NCBI GenBank assembly: GCA_000708835.1
Contig: DF237021.1
Span: forward strand, 124,001 to 188,000
Length of the DNA stretch: 64,000 nucleotides
Origin: Klebsormidium nitens
Taxonomy: Eukaryota; Streptophyta; Klebsormidiophyceae; Klebsormidiales; Klebsormidiaceae
Direction of reading: 5' to 3'
The notes beneath the pieces are model-generated. The model was not told where the DNA came from and did not search any database. It worked only from the letters and a program-made list of their open reading frames with translations. Shown here one piece after another: positions 24,441-37,460 of this stretch. Within the stretch, counting starts at the first letter, position 1. Each line of letters begins with the position of its first letter. Both the position numbers and the translations under genes were made by a program.

Positions 24441-24542
24441 GTTCTTCGGAACACTCGATAAAATTGGAAAGATACAGAGAAGATTAGCATGGCCCCTGCG
24501 CAAGGATGACACGCACAAATCGAGAAATGGTCCAAATTTTTT
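24441..24542 (+). ncRNA. U6: U6 spliceosomal snRNA
   Basis: About 102 bases matching the plant U6 consensus. It has a 5' stem GTTCTTCGGAAC, then ATACAGAGAAGATTAGCATG with the ACAGAGA box and AGC triad, the internal stem-loop region CCCCTGCGCAAGGATGA, ACGCACAAATCGAGAAATGG, and a run of six T as pol III terminator. One base just before the ACAGAGA region reads A where plants have C (TTGGAAAGATAC); the ACAGAGA box itself is intact. A TATA box and USE-like element lie upstream, so the copy looks functional. Confidence 0.96.
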
Positions 24543-25784
24543 GGACGTTTCTCCTGGCTCCTCTGGCAAGGCCCTAGCTCCTGGCTTGATTGTGTGGCAC
24601 GCTACATGGTGGAACTTTTGTATCATAAGTTATGTTGAATACAGCATGAGCTTCCTTTACCAAAATTCATACCGTGCACGCGTGCTATATGCGCACACAC
24701 ACGTCCATGAGTCCCCCCATGCATGGCCCGCGCCCATGTATCCACAATGCATATTATATACTCGCCCATGTCCACCTAGTGCATATCATTTGTATACTTC
24801 GCATTGTGGGCAACTCACCTTTAGTGTGGCAAGCATGCCAACACATGCTCGCGTAATCTGATTGAAACAACCTCACACGCGGAACGCCCGATTGCAAAAA
24901 CATCCATCTGTATANNNNNNNNNNNNNNNNNNNNNNNNNNNNNNNNNNNNNNNNNNNNNNNNNNNNNNNNNNNNNNNNNNNNNNNNNNNNNNNNNNNNNN
25001 NNNNNNNNNNNNNNNNNNNNNNNNNNNNNNNNNNNNNNNNNNNNNNNNNNNNNNNNNNNNNNNNNNNNNNNNNNNNNNNNNNNNNNNNNNNNNNNNNNNN
25101 NNNNNNNNNNNNNNNNNNNNNNNNNNNNNNNNNNNNNNNNNNNNNNNNNNNNNNNNNNNNNNNNNNNNNNNNNNNNNNNNNNNNNNNNNNNNNNNNNNNN
25201 NNNNNNNCCATTTTGAAGATCCGGCTTTCCGCGTGTCAAGTCCGATGCAATGCTATCAGTTCAGTTCAACATATGATGCATCCGACCAAGTTGCTGGGAC
25301 TCGATGAAATTCTGGTATCATTCGAGTCAAGAGGTCAGTGATTGCGCGCCTTGGGCAATCCCAATACTGATGACATGTGCAATTGGAAGTGGATCAGCAG
25401 CAAACAACTTTCTATGTTCCATCCGGCTGAGAGAGACCACCGCCTCGTTTCTTACTGTTTGCTGAGAGACGCCTTCAAGGCTGGTTCAGTACTTAAAGTT
25501 GGCCAAAAGACCAGGTCAATTTTGCCTGGAAAGGTCATGCACAAAAACATTCCTTGGTGAAGGGACTGAAACCCAAAGCACCTTCACAGTCGTAATAGAT
25601 ATCTCGTTAATGCCATCCTGTCCAAGACCTGTGCAATCCGCTCGAATGATATTCCTTATATGTAGTGTTTTCCTCGGACTTATCTGCCCACAATCTGGTT
25701 GATATATGACCAAACACATATGCGCAGCATCGCTTATTCAAAAACCAATCTGGTGCGCTAAGATAATGCAAAACCCTTTCGTTC
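24543..25784. other. Spacer downstream of U6, with assembly gap
   Basis: The stretch 24650-24860 is strongly enriched in CATG/TGCA and TATA motifs. It is followed by the N gap and by 25208-25784, where I recognise no gene. The CarA 3' end lies just beyond. Confidence 0.5.
24915..25207. other. Assembly gap (293 N)
   Basis: Unknown bases. Translations crossing it carry no information. Confidence 1.
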
Positions 25785-28700
25785 TCAAGCCTTCTTCGCA
25801 CGTGCCTCTTCCATCATCTTCACGAAGTCAGCAAAGCCTGCAGAGGACGGGAAGAAGGTACTCAGCTCACGTGACAAAAAGTGCTCCGATAACGCTGCAC
25901 CTAAAGGAATGGCGACACATCAGCTTGAAAACCTAATCATGATGTAGGTGCTCCAACGTGCAAGTACTTCTCCCGTTTCTTTACCAACCGTGCACCTAAC
26001 ATGGACGCATCCTTTTTCAAACGATGATCTAGATCCAAGAGGACGTCTTGTAAGGAAGGTTCCCTCTAAACCCTTGGCAAAAGAACAAACGAAAACCAAC
26101 TTCAAGACAGTCATGGTTATCTTACATCACATGCGAGCAGACTTGAGTAGAGCGCAGATGAGAACGAAGCATCACCTTCGAATCCACCCCAAAACTTACG
26201 GCGACATACCAGGTAAGACGAAGCCAAAAAACATTTCTGCCGGCAATTAGGAGCTCAGAAATGTAACGGACTGCCAGTGACGGCTTTGGGAGAAAGCCTC
26301 GGACATTTGCTGCTCAAATGTTGAGGCGCTTCAAACCGTACAACCTTCCCTCCAGATTTAAACACTTAAGAAGCGGAGAAAGTGCAGCTCACAAGGGTCC
26401 GAGTCGTGGGGTCCCGGAGACGCCTCTGGATGGTACTGGATGCTCATCGCTTGCATGGCGGGGAAAACCATGCCCGCGCACGTGCCGTCGTTCAGGTTGA
26501 TGTGCGTTATCTCGACGCCGTCCGGCAGCGAGTCCGTGTCGACCGCGTAGTTGTGGTTCTGCAAGCATTATTGACACCGTTGGTTAGGGAGGGTGCTAAG
26601 CCGCGACTCGACAATCTTGCAGTGTCAAAACGCCCAAAAGCTTGGTCAAGCTTAAACAAACAGCCAAAAGAATTCCCACTTTCTAAAGTCGGTGAAATAA
26701 GACAAAGTTCAACCCGCTTTTACAATAGCTAAGTGCTACTTCTATCCTTGGGGCTCGGTGGGAGCTTGCTGCCGTCCATCACTTTCCAGAAATGCCGTGC
26801 ATTGCAGGAACCACCGATTCCAAAGTGCGTCAAGTGGGTTGCAACAAACGATCACTCGCTCCCCTATGATTGGATCCATCGCTGATCCTTTCCGCGTTGC
26901 ACTGCGGATTCGAACAGAGAACTTCACACCTTCCAAATGACCGCTGAAACGCACCTGGGTCGCTACCTTTTCCTGGCCGCTGCTCTTCTCTGCACGGAGA
27001 CTGGAACTAAACGCAAATGCTTTCCACCAAGAACCAGTGTCCAATCCTCGGCAGCTGACGGCACGGCGCTGCTCACCTGCGCGCTGATCTCGACTCGTCC
27101 GGTGGCCACTTGCCGGACGGGGTGGTTCCCGCCGTGATGTCCGAACTTCATCTTGAAGGTGGTCCCGCCGAAGGCCTGCCCCAGCAACTGATGTCCCATG
27201 CAAATACCGAACACCGGCACCTGGCCCAACAGGCCCCTGCAAACGGCGAGGGGTCTGCTTATGGATCTGGGGGTTCTCTTATAAATCTGGAAAGCTGTAC
27301 TCTTGGAGAAAGAAAGATTTGGATTGTCGGCCAAATGATGAGCATTGCTGAAAAGTTAATCGGTAGGACGCTTAAGGGAAGGACGTCCTGTTGCCAGTGC
27401 ACGAGAAAGGGCGAAATGCTGGCTCTGTCTGACTTGAAACTGCGTTGGCCGTCGGTGGCAATGATGAAGATCTGAGCCTGGTCATCTTCACACGAAGCTT
27501 TCTCGGGTTTTAGGGTCTTAGGTTTTACTTCTAACAGAACGGTTAGGCCGACCTTCTCTGATAGCAGCGACTTGAGTAAAAGACTACAAAGCAGCGTCGA
27601 CTGCCATCGAGCGAGCGAAGCTGCTAACCGGCACCTCGCCTGAGCTTCTACAATCCTTGAAACCTGAAACCGTATGTTCGAAAGGACCAGTGGGAAGCAT
27701 GTCGGGAACCGCAGGGCTCCAACTCACTTGACGTTCTCCACAGCGTAAGGAACCGCCGACGGGTCTCCCGGGCCGTTGCTGAAGAGGACGCCCTCCGGGT
27801 TCATGGCCAAGACCTCCTGTTGCAGCAGGCAAGGTATTGTCAGGCTGTGTTGCATAAGTTGCGAATGGCTTGGAACTGCGACCCCTGAGGATTTCAGACG
27901 GCTCGGAAGTACGTTTCACCTCATAAAGTTCAAATTCTTAAACTGCATAAGCCAGATTTGAAGCAAGCAAGCTTCGAAGCCGGCAACACGGACATATGGT
28001 CATCTGCAACCACATGCGTTTTAAGAACACGATGGGGCTTGATCGGCTTACTTGATCAGCTCCTCATAATGGACGAGTTCGAAAACATCTTGCTCGACAT
28101 GCTCTGAAGCCAAACTCAACGAATCAGACGCCCCAAAATGGCGCCCAGCAAAGCTAGTCTCGCGAATTCGACCCTTTCTGATTAGCGCACACGTTCCCCA
28201 GACTCCCGTACCTCCGCGGGTGTGGTCGACGGAACGACCGTGATGCGGCACCCGTACGACGTCAACCGCCGAAGGATGTTGTGCTTGACGCCGAAGTCGT
28301 ATGCAACGACGCTGTACCGCGTGTCAGGTCCGGAGTTGGCCTCTGGAGCGAACTCCCACTCATCCCCCGTCTTGTCCTTCCACTCGTACACGCGCTTCGT
28401 GCTGGCGGGAGTGATCAGGTCGACACCTGGAAACGGAACGGAAACGTATCGGAACGGAACCGGAAGTGGACTCTGGTGTCAGACAACCGGTACTGGATTT
28501 CTCAAGAAAAGGGCGATAACTGACAGGATTAAGGGACGCTTTGACACGAATGCCAGAGTGGACTTGAGAAGGAATTGTCCCTGACACATCAAGTCAACAA
28601 GCTCGCAAGACTTCACGGATCGGACCTCCCCTGCTGAGACCCCAGCTGCGCAAGTTGGAGAATTCTACGTCACAGAAAAGCATGTAGCAGACGTGGCGCT

Positions 28701-31323
28701 CACCGACAATCTTCCAGCCCTGCGCCTGCTTGATCAGTTCATCATCCGGGATAGAGGCGTCCGTGCTCAGGACGCCGATCAGGCTGCCGTTGATGCGCAG
28801 CCGCTTCGTGATGGCGCGCGTATCGACCTCGGCTGCATCCAAATTTACCAGAGTTCGGTTTTGGGGGCTTAAGAAGCTTCAAAAATTTCATGGATCTTCT
28901 TGCATGCGCTGTGAACGCTCGACACTAGGTTGACATAACAAGAACCATTCAGTCTGATCTCAAGCATCCGTTGAAGTATCATCCAGCAGGAGAAGTTCGT
29001 GATTTAGGGACTTTGGACAGTTCTTTGAAGAGAGGAACAAGCACCTGGTTAGCACTCTGTCAAATGAATCGAAGCCTATTCTCAAGGACAGGACGCGTTT
29101 TGGCCTATGGATGAGGTTGAGGTGAGATTGGGTGCCAAAGTAGGAGTTTTCGGAAGAAAATTCGGAAGGTATGATTGACTTCTCCAGATTAAGACCAAGG
29201 CTGGTCCAACGAACGGAACGGGAAGAAAGACGAAGGTTAAAGCACGGTTAAAGTGCTCCACCCAACGTTAAATTGGCATTGGAGATCCGGGTTGTGCGAG
29301 AGGGCAACTTACCGATGCCCATCACGCCTTTCTCCTCCAGATACTCGGGCAGAGTCTTCGTTGACCTCCAGTTAGACACCCTGCGGATGGATACCAAAGA
29401 AGGTTTAAGCGGGCACTTTGACAAGACTTGGATGATTTAGACAGCAGCGAGGTCCATAAAAGTAGTTCGTCAAGTTCGTCTGAACGGGCGAAAAAGTTGG
29501 GAGTTGGGAGAGTTGGGAGGGCTATGTATGACAGAGGCTTGCCTGTGACGATGAACTCTGGGCCGTCTTGATTTCAAGCATGTGCATTTTGCCTTGGCTC
29601 TGGATCGTTCAAATTCTTTGCATAAACCCGAAAGGCAAGCCGGTTGCTTACATTGGGCTCAAGCTCCGGATGATCAGCCCACCCGTGTAACATTTCTCGG
29701 ACTCTTCGTCCTCTGCAATAGTGGAAATACGAGTCATATTGCAGGATCCAACAAGCTATCGATGGGATACTTCTAGGCCCGATCAAAACACTCCAGTTCG
29801 AATCTCTCATTCCCTTGCGAACAAGTTCCAAACAAGATGTAAGACATGCCAAATTGCGGAGACACGTCTTTCAGCCACTTATGAGCACGCAGATCTGGGC
29901 CTTCTGCTTATGTTCTGGACACAATTTGAGAGGCCGCAGAATCCAAAACAGCTACTTCGTCTCGAACAGTATTAAGAGCCTGCTTTTACATCCGCAACGA
30001 CCAACATACACGATGATAAAACGGCATTAGTTGTGCCTTGCTTTCTTGTGGCCCTCGGCACTGCAGTCAGACATGAGAACCTGAGATCTACTGGCTGTTT
30101 TTCAAGGTTTGTCATTCCAACCATACGGTGCATATGGAAGCCTTACCTAGGTTGATCCCTGTGTTCCCAATGTGGGGTGTAGTCATCAGAACGAATTGGC
30201 CGGAATAGCTGGGGTCTGTCAAAATCTCCTGGTACCTGCAGGAAGGCGTGTGAAAAAGCCTCAAAACAATGGACCATCAAGATTGCGACTTAGATCCCGG
30301 GCTCGTATGTGGTTTGCACTAATGCGTACGGTCGTCGTAGTCGAAAAGGAAGCAGCAATGGTTCGTGCTGAGAACCCCGTAATTGCCTCAGGAACGACAT
30401 TGCTCCAAGATTCAAAGTCAAACACCGCTGATTTCGATTCCTAAAATTGCGCATATGCCCTGCACACCCTTTTCTAGAGAGTTGCTTCACAACACTGAAG
30501 CTGAAGCGGCCACAAGCTGCAAGTACTACAGCATGGCACCTTACTGCAATCAGTTCGAATAGAACGGGCCACGAGTTGGGCGCGTAAGCAACAATGAGAA
30601 GGCACCAGACCCGTGGCCCGACTCGTCCCAAAAGCGAAAACCCGTTTTTTTGGGCATATGAGGACGCAAAACGAAGGAGCCAACAATCAATATTACTCAG
30701 TTCTCACCCCGTCATCGATGTGTTGAACACCACCTCTCCGACCTGCGTCCCCCTGGCCCCAAACGCCTGCCCCTCCCAAACAGAACCGTCCTCTAGCACC
30801 AACCTCGCGTCTAGTGTAGGGAAGGGCCTCTCGTCAGCTGCAAAAACGCAGCAACATGAGGCCTTTTCAGTACGCCACACTCTCTAGTCACCTTACCATG
30901 TGCATCTCACTTCCAGGAAGTGCATTCCAACCGTGAAAATGAACGAGACAATCTGACCTGTTGCGAGGAGTCTGCCAGTGAGGTATGCGCCAGACATGCT
31001 GTTTCACACAGATTAGGCGAACATGCTCTCAGATCAACGCCGGTATGCACAACCTCCAGTCAGCCAAGAACCAATGCTCTAAAGTCCGCCCACCAAATCA
31101 CGCCAAAGATTACCAAAATTCACCGCCGCTTGACTAGATTCTTGAGAACTAGGGCCACACCTGCTGCTGGCGCTTCGACGGCCACAGAGCATTTCACCGG
31201 GTTATCTCTGACGGCTGGCTGCCGCCTGAGGGCCTGAGTGGGGCTGGAAGCGGAGAATGTGTGGCCAAGGAAAGAAGAGGAAGAGGTCTGAAGGGAAGGT
31301 GAGGCAGGCAAAGCTGCCTGGAC
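25785..31323 (-). CDS. carA: Carbamoyl-phosphate synthase small (glutaminase) chain, plastid; first exon not located
   Basis: Eleven exons join in phase: 31323-31161, 30837-30708, 30235-30147, 29712-29652, 29380-29313, 28832-28704, 28426-28212, 27816-27728, 27236-27077, 26558-26393 and 25837-25785; 440 residues plus an unseen N-terminal exon. The protein releases ammonia from glutamine for the large subunit, feeding arginine and pyrimidine synthesis. The first visible exon follows a 3' splice site (CTTCACAG) and has no Met, so the start lies upstream; its Ser/Thr-rich sequence suits a transit peptide. Family signatures: [53 protein letters not shown], nucleophile elbow FGICMGHQ, and [16 protein letters not shown] with the catalytic His/Glu. 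The final exon is only 53 nt and encodes [16 protein letters not shown]. Confidence 0.93.
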
Positions 31324-32834
31324 CTGTGAAGAAGTGAGTGGCGCAAATCAGTCAGATAAATGATCGACAGAGAGAAAGATTGAAATGTTTGAAAGGAACG
31401 GGCATAAAACGTGTTATCGTCAAGAGTAAGCCAACCACACAATCTCAATAACTTGTGCTGCTGATCAAGGACAGGTTCCGACAAGTCATGTCCAAACTTT
31501 TGACAAGATATGTCCAGCTTTCAACCCTCAATGTTCTATTCTGGTGATTCTACAAGGACAATTTATGCTGACAAAGTAAGAGCATGGCCACCGACCATTG
31601 TGCTTTGATCAAACTGGCGCTATGTGCCAAGAGGAACTGCAAGAAGCATCTTACTTGGTGTTTTCATACTAAGAATGCAGTGAAATGAAATGCCAGGAGC
31701 ATGCTTCAAATTCCATCCCTTGCTCAGCATCTGGTGGTGCATATGTAAAACGCTATTGACGATAGGAACAGGTAGCCCCAACTTGGACACCAGAAGTGTC
31801 GTACGTTTGCCGATGCTTATTCCAGTCGCCGCACTTTCATGATTGCAGCATTTTTGCCGCACATCACTGCTCTCTTGAGCCTTGCCTGAGAAGACGATTG
31901 ACCATGGAAATCAATTTGACCTGCTTGTCGTATCATTGAGTTTTCTGTTGCATCAGGTTGAGATCTTGACCCAATGCCAGATGGGGCTCACCTTTGAAGA
32001 TCTCAAGGGGATCTGCAGAAATTGGACACCCCCATCATAGTGTTGCTTTGCTATTGGATTTAGAGCGATCCCCCCCAATGGAGACAGAACCCCTGCTCTG
32101 CACACCGAGAAAGCCATCCCAAACAAAAGTTCGCTCGACGCAAGAAAGCTCTAACAGCGCTGCTGTGCTCCACAAACTCGTTACCACCACTGCTTTCCAA
32201 ACACAGCTTCCTGATCGTCCTTGGCTTTGCGTTTACAGCATTGCCTCAGCACGATTGGTTGCTAGAGAGGTAGATCGGAATCTTGAATCTGTCACATGGC
32301 GAATCCCCCTTTCGCAAGTCACGGCATTGGACAGTCTGGCAGTGGAGGTCACGTCTCGAGTTCTTTTTCAGAAGGCTTGAGAACAGCGCCCGCCGCCATG
32401 GCTGCGGCGAACCGCTCAGTCATGGGCTGAAAAGAATCACCGTTACCGCTTTCCATTGGGGAGGGTTTTGCGACCCAGGTTAGCGACTCCGGAAATCGGG
32501 AAGCCGTAACGTGTTGTCCGGTGCCGCCGCAGGGTGGTAACGGTATTTGTGCCACGTGTCGGCTTCGTGTGCATGCGAGCAAACCCTAAAAGGGAAGTTG
32601 CGTCACTCCGAGCTTGCGAAACAATTGCATGGAAGCTTTCTCAGTCTGATTCGGGTTTCTTGCGAGCAATCAGACGGTCGTGCAGATCGCTCTTTCTCTT
32701 CCCAAAGGAAGCGCATCGTCCAATCTGTAGAAAGGTGCAGCAGGGGGAGGATCCAACGCTTTCGAGCTGCTTCTGTAAACTTCTGTACGAGAACGACTCC
32801 TGAAAGCTGCGATATATCGTGCAGGACCATTGCA
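31324..32834. promoter_or_regulatory. Divergent spacer between CarA and the hydroxyacid dehydrogenase
   Basis: It must contain the missing first exon of CarA and both promoters. I could not choose a unique ATG-plus-donor for that exon. No other gene is evident. Confidence 0.45.
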
Positions 32835-35800
32835 ATGGCTAAGCCAGATGTACTTGTTCTTGCTAAGAACATCCCGCTGATCTTGGACGAGTTGCCACAG
32901 TTCTGCACTCTGCACAAGCTCTATGAGGAAACAGACAAAGATGCATTCATAGCTGCAAACAAGGAAAAGATCCAAGCTATTGTCACTTCATACAATGTGG
33001 GGGCAAAAGCTGACTTGATCTCAAGCCTGCCAAATCTTAAGGTACGTGAATGCAGAATTCTGGGACTATGTTTTCTGTGCGAGGAAACTGGTCCCATTCC
33101 AGATGGGTGTAAAATCTTGATTGTTTGCAGATCTGAGGGCAACTGATCCGTTCAGGACGGATTAAATTATTGAAGCTTGGCAGATCTGGCGGTCGATTGA
33201 TAAGCAATCCATTCGCAGCCGATTAATCCAATCCTTTTGTCGTCCGCAGAGCTTTGAGATATTTCTTTGCGAATGGCATGGCCGATGGTAGGAAGAGATG
33301 GCAGCTTGCGTATTGAAACCCTCAGCTCTATTGTGTCTTTTGTAATTCGTTTTGGGTTCTATCTTTTTGTGGTCTGCTGTTTGGGAGCTCAACGCACCGT
33401 AGCTCCAAAAGAGGGCACCTACGGAAGATTTTGCACCTGTAAGCTTTGGAACCCCACTTTGTGTGCAGAAGTCTGGTGGGTAAGAATTGGTTCTGAATAC
33501 CCCGTCTCACATTCTCAATCTAGCCTGAGTATCACCTTTGATTTGCGGTTTGCTTCATGCTTCAGCTCTCGTCCACATATGAAGCATCTTGTCAGTGCCT
33601 CTGACTTTCATTCTACAGGTCCGTACTGTCAACCGGACAAGTGTGCGAGGATTGTTCGCCCTTTGCCAGACCTACTGTGTATAGTGCAGCGACGATCAGC
33701 CTGATGGTATCAAAGATTCTGAACAAAGGCAAAAACTGTTTTAAGACAGCGGAGGTCATCGAAAGTCCTGCTTTTGCTTTGGATAAGCTTATCTTTGAGA
33801 TCTACAAATACTGTCCAAAAGTCAACCGCGGCCATGTATGCTCAAAATGCAGCAGTTCTGAAGGTTGACTCTGAGGGGCAGAGCAGGCAATTGGAGTCCG
33901 CATCATCCAGTGGGCAAGCATCTTCAAGTGCGCGAATCCACCATCAGACGGGCCACCCAAGCCGAGCTGCGCGTCTTGCTCATTTGTCAATATTGCATCC
34001 TCACCTTGCACTCCTTTGGCCTGTTTCCAACTGGTCAGTCCACACCTTTCCACAACTGGTCATTCCACACCTTGAACATCGCCTGACCGTGTATCCTCGC
34101 TCATTCTGCAGATTATCTGCTGTTTTGGAGTTGGCGTCGACGCCATCGACCTGGGGAAAGCCAAAGAGCTCGGGATTCCAGTCACGAACACGCCGGGTGT
34201 CTTGACGGAGGACACCGCAGACACCGCGCTGGCTCTTCTGCTGACAACGCTACGGAAAGCGTGTGCTGCAGACCGGTAAGTCTGTTCTTCTCAGCTTCGT
34301 CATCGTTCCGTTTTCAATGGTTTCTTTGCTCTTATTTACTGTGACAACCAACGACTCTGAGGCACCGTTTGAACAGATTGGAAGCTAGACCTGCACACAT
34401 GATTCAAAGAATCGTTCTCAGAAAGGGTCAATAATCGGATGCACTCTGCCTCGGTCCCAATTTGCAACTCCTGCGACCAGCAAAAATCCTGGCGGCACTA
34501 CGAGGCCTTCCGTTGGCTCTCTAGAAATCGTTGTCCCCTTGGCAACCAAGACCCTGCTTTTTGCTTTTCGCTTTTCTCTTTTGTTTCCGCTGTCTCGTTC
34601 CTCTCTATAGAGAACGAAGAATCTAGGTTTGTACGAGAGCGTTTAGGGTCTTCTTCGTGCCAAGTTGAGAACTAGACGTCAGTCAGAACGACCGTTCCGG
34701 ATGCCAACACAATCGAGGAAGTCTGTTTCGAACCTTAGAAACAATTCATCACACCGTGCATGAAGCACAGACGCATACCAGGACAAAATGTTTACTCCTC
34801 TGACACTTCAAAATGGTTTCGTACTGGTAAAACGGTTCGTTTTGACTCCCTGCTGCAGATTCGTTCGTTCCAAGTCCTGGTCAAAGAACGACTTCCCCCT
34901 GGCGACTAGTCTCAGCGTCGGCGGCAAGAAAGCCGGCATCGTCGGGCTCGGCGACATCGGCAAAGCGGTCGCGAAACGCATCGAAGCCTTCGGCAGCACA
35001 ATCTGCTACCAAGGCCCGCGGGAAAAGCCCGAGGTCCCCTACAAATACTTCCCTACGGTCGAAGCGCTCGCGAAAGAGGTCGACTTTTTGGTGCTGACGT
35101 GTCCTGGGGGCGCTGCCACGTTTCACATCGTGAACCGGCCGGTGTTAGACGCGCTCGGTCCGAACGGGTTCGTGATTAACGTTGCGAGGGGGAGCGTTGT
35201 AGACGAGAAGGAGCTGGTGCAAGCGCTGGTGGAGAAGCGGATTGCGGGGGCGGGGCTGGACGTGTTTGAGTCGGAACCGAAGGTGCCAGGTAAGTGGAAT
35301 GCTGGTCTCTCGTCTGGGCTGTTCTCGTTTCTTTTCTTGTCTGCAATCAGCGGGACTTTCGGCAGTCAGCGAGGCGGGTACTGGGTGTCATTCTAGTGGA
35401 CGTCGTGAAAACTGCCTCAAGTACGATCTGTAAATCTGGAGTGTCGAAAGGTTGAAATTGTTTCTAAGAGATACAGCATGTTGAGCGTTGACTTCGACAA
35501 CCGCATTGAATAACCTTCTGCAAAGCCATAGGGTCCGTTGAATGTTCGGCTCTTGTGCAGTCAGCTCGTGAAATGGTCAAAACCAAGTGTTGATCACGTT
35601 ATTGTGACCCGTTTGGTTTGTTTCAAGTCTGGGTTTTCGGAACCTCTACTTCACTCAGCTTTTGAGGCCCTCAATAGGTAGAGCGACTGACTTTTCTCTG
35701 AATCTGACTGGGTTTCGGAAGGCTCACCTGCGACGCACACTGATCTCCTCAAAGTAGCATGAATGCTCGGCGGCTCCTCATGGGTTGCGAGGGCCTCGTT

Positions 35801-36351
35801 CGTCTGCCCGCCCTCGGTAGTAAGCGTTGACGAAACAGACGCTTACTACCGTTGACAATCTTCTCGGACCCCTTAACCTCGCACCCAAGATGTTGTTATC
35901 GACGGATGGTTCGATGGATCTCACAAAGGCTGGGGACCTGACAAATCGTCGACTTCCGCAAAGTTCGCACCTAATGAATCGCAGACTGGCCGTGCAACTC
36001 GTGGGTGCGGATGGGTGCGGATTTAAGGTGCCCGAACTTGTCTGATTTAGACGATTCTTCCATCTTCGGAGTCGCGCAATCCACCACGCACGATTGAGTA
36101 TCGTTCAGGTTGAGTAGCCGATTTTGGATCCGGTCAAGACCTCAGCACTCAAGAGTCGAACGTCCTTGACGGATTTGATTGACCTCCAAATGTCACTTTC
36201 TGTAGAGGAGCTGCTGTCGATGGACAACGTCGTGCTGTTCCCCCACATCGGGAGTGCAACGATAGAGACGCGGAGCAATATGGCGCGGCTTATGATGGAC
36301 AATTTGCGGGCCCACTTCGACGGAAAGCCGCTTCTAACGCAAGTGCAATAG
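32835..36351 (+). CDS. HPPR: D-2-hydroxyacid dehydrogenase: hydroxyphenylpyruvate/hydroxypyruvate reductase
   Basis: Four exons, 32835-33041, 34112-34275, 34859-35289 and 36206-36351; 315 residues, the usual length. It reduces 2-keto acids such as hydroxyphenylpyruvate, hydroxypyruvate or glyoxylate with NAD(P)H. The Rossmann motif [15 protein letters not shown] is present, as are substrate and catalytic regions [12 protein letters not shown] (Arg), [11 protein letters not shown] (Glu) and [13 protein letters not shown] (His). The N-terminus ([16 protein letters not shown]) has no targeting signal, so it is probably cytosolic. Substrate choice within the HPPR/GRHPR group cannot be read from sequence. 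The residue two places past the Gly motif region (CYQGPREKP) suggests NADPH use, as in plant HPPRs. Confidence 0.9.
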
Positions 36352-37460
36352 AAGGGGCCGAAGATTCGTCTCGCGCAACTTCTTCTGTTCGCACCTTCTT
36401 GTTCTCCGCGCTCACCTTAGAGCTTGATGAGATGTCGCGGTCTCCGTGAAGATCCGAGTACAACGGGGGCAGGTTCCCCCTAAGAAACGGAGGTGCCTGG
36501 TCAAGCCTCAAACTTGAAATCTCTGAGGTAGCGGTGATTGGTGGCAATTGTAAGCAGGTTTGGCAAATGCACCGTGTGTGTAACCAGCTGATCATGGTTG
36601 ATGAGGTGATTTGATGCGTTCGTAGGGGTAGCTTCGGCTGTTAGGTTAGTAGGTAGCTGTATTTACGATACTGACGCATAAGCTGCCCATCAGAAAGCAA
36701 GCGTGTACAACTTCATTTCGTATCGGTAATCATTCAGAAGTCACCGCGTGCTAGGCCTGTCCGATCGCACAATTTTCGACTTATATCGGAGTCATCTCCT
36801 ATTATGACCTTACCATGGCTTGGTGCCCTGCCGATTGAGATGCACACCTTGTATAACTCGGATACCTATATAGTCTTGATTGCGTTTGTGCATCATGCCA
36901 TGATAGCCGCGTGAAACGTACATGCATCTTGTATATAACGACTGTACTTCAATTGGTGTTGCCCCATGCCTTGCATCTGCGTGAAGTTCCATGCCGAGAT
37001 CCGCATGCTGATCAACCCTAGCGACCCGACTCGTTCAATCTGCACGAAATTGCATGCCAATAATGATTCAACTGATATCTGAGCCTTGGGTTTCTCAACC
37101 GTGCGAATGATGCAAGGTAATTGCCCATGCGCACGCGTCATTGCTTGATACGGTCGCGCGGTTGCGCGACTCAGTGGGGAATCATGACCCTAATCAGTGC
37201 CCTGCATACCTAGAGAGTGCGCACAATACAGCAAGCAACCGTCAGGGGCGGGCCGGCCCGAAATCGAGGAATATTGGAAAAGCTGTTCCGTTGAATCCGC
37301 ATGGATCGTAAAAGCCGGACACCGGAACAGATTGTCTTACTGAATGCATGACTGAAATGTTTGCCAAAGCAGAGGGGAAGAAGATCAGGCAAGGGGGTGG
37401 CGGCCTAATATCAATCTGGCTCAATGGAGTTCCTACTGTGTCCTACTGCTGGCGGTCAAG
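36352..37460. other. Spacer between HPPR and F-box gene
   Basis: Between 36740 and 37140 the sequence is rich in CATG, TGCAT and TATA motifs. The second half may include the first exon of the next gene, whose frame is open from 37341. No other gene seen. Confidence 0.45.

Noticed and set aside
24171-24626. Upstream extension of the PFC1 frame to 24626
   Set aside because: It would read through the U6 gene in antisense; the start at 24170 gives a plausible plastid-type N-terminus.
24067-24861. Long + strand frame of 264 codons
   Set aside because: It crosses the U6 snRNA gene and the antisense of PFC1; no protein signature.
24754-25341. Frames spanning the N gap
   Set aside because: Unknown bases only; no evidence of coding.
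35650-35740. tRNA-like stretch with weak A- and B-box resemblance
   Set aside because: No cloverleaf could be formed; it lies within HPPR intron 3.
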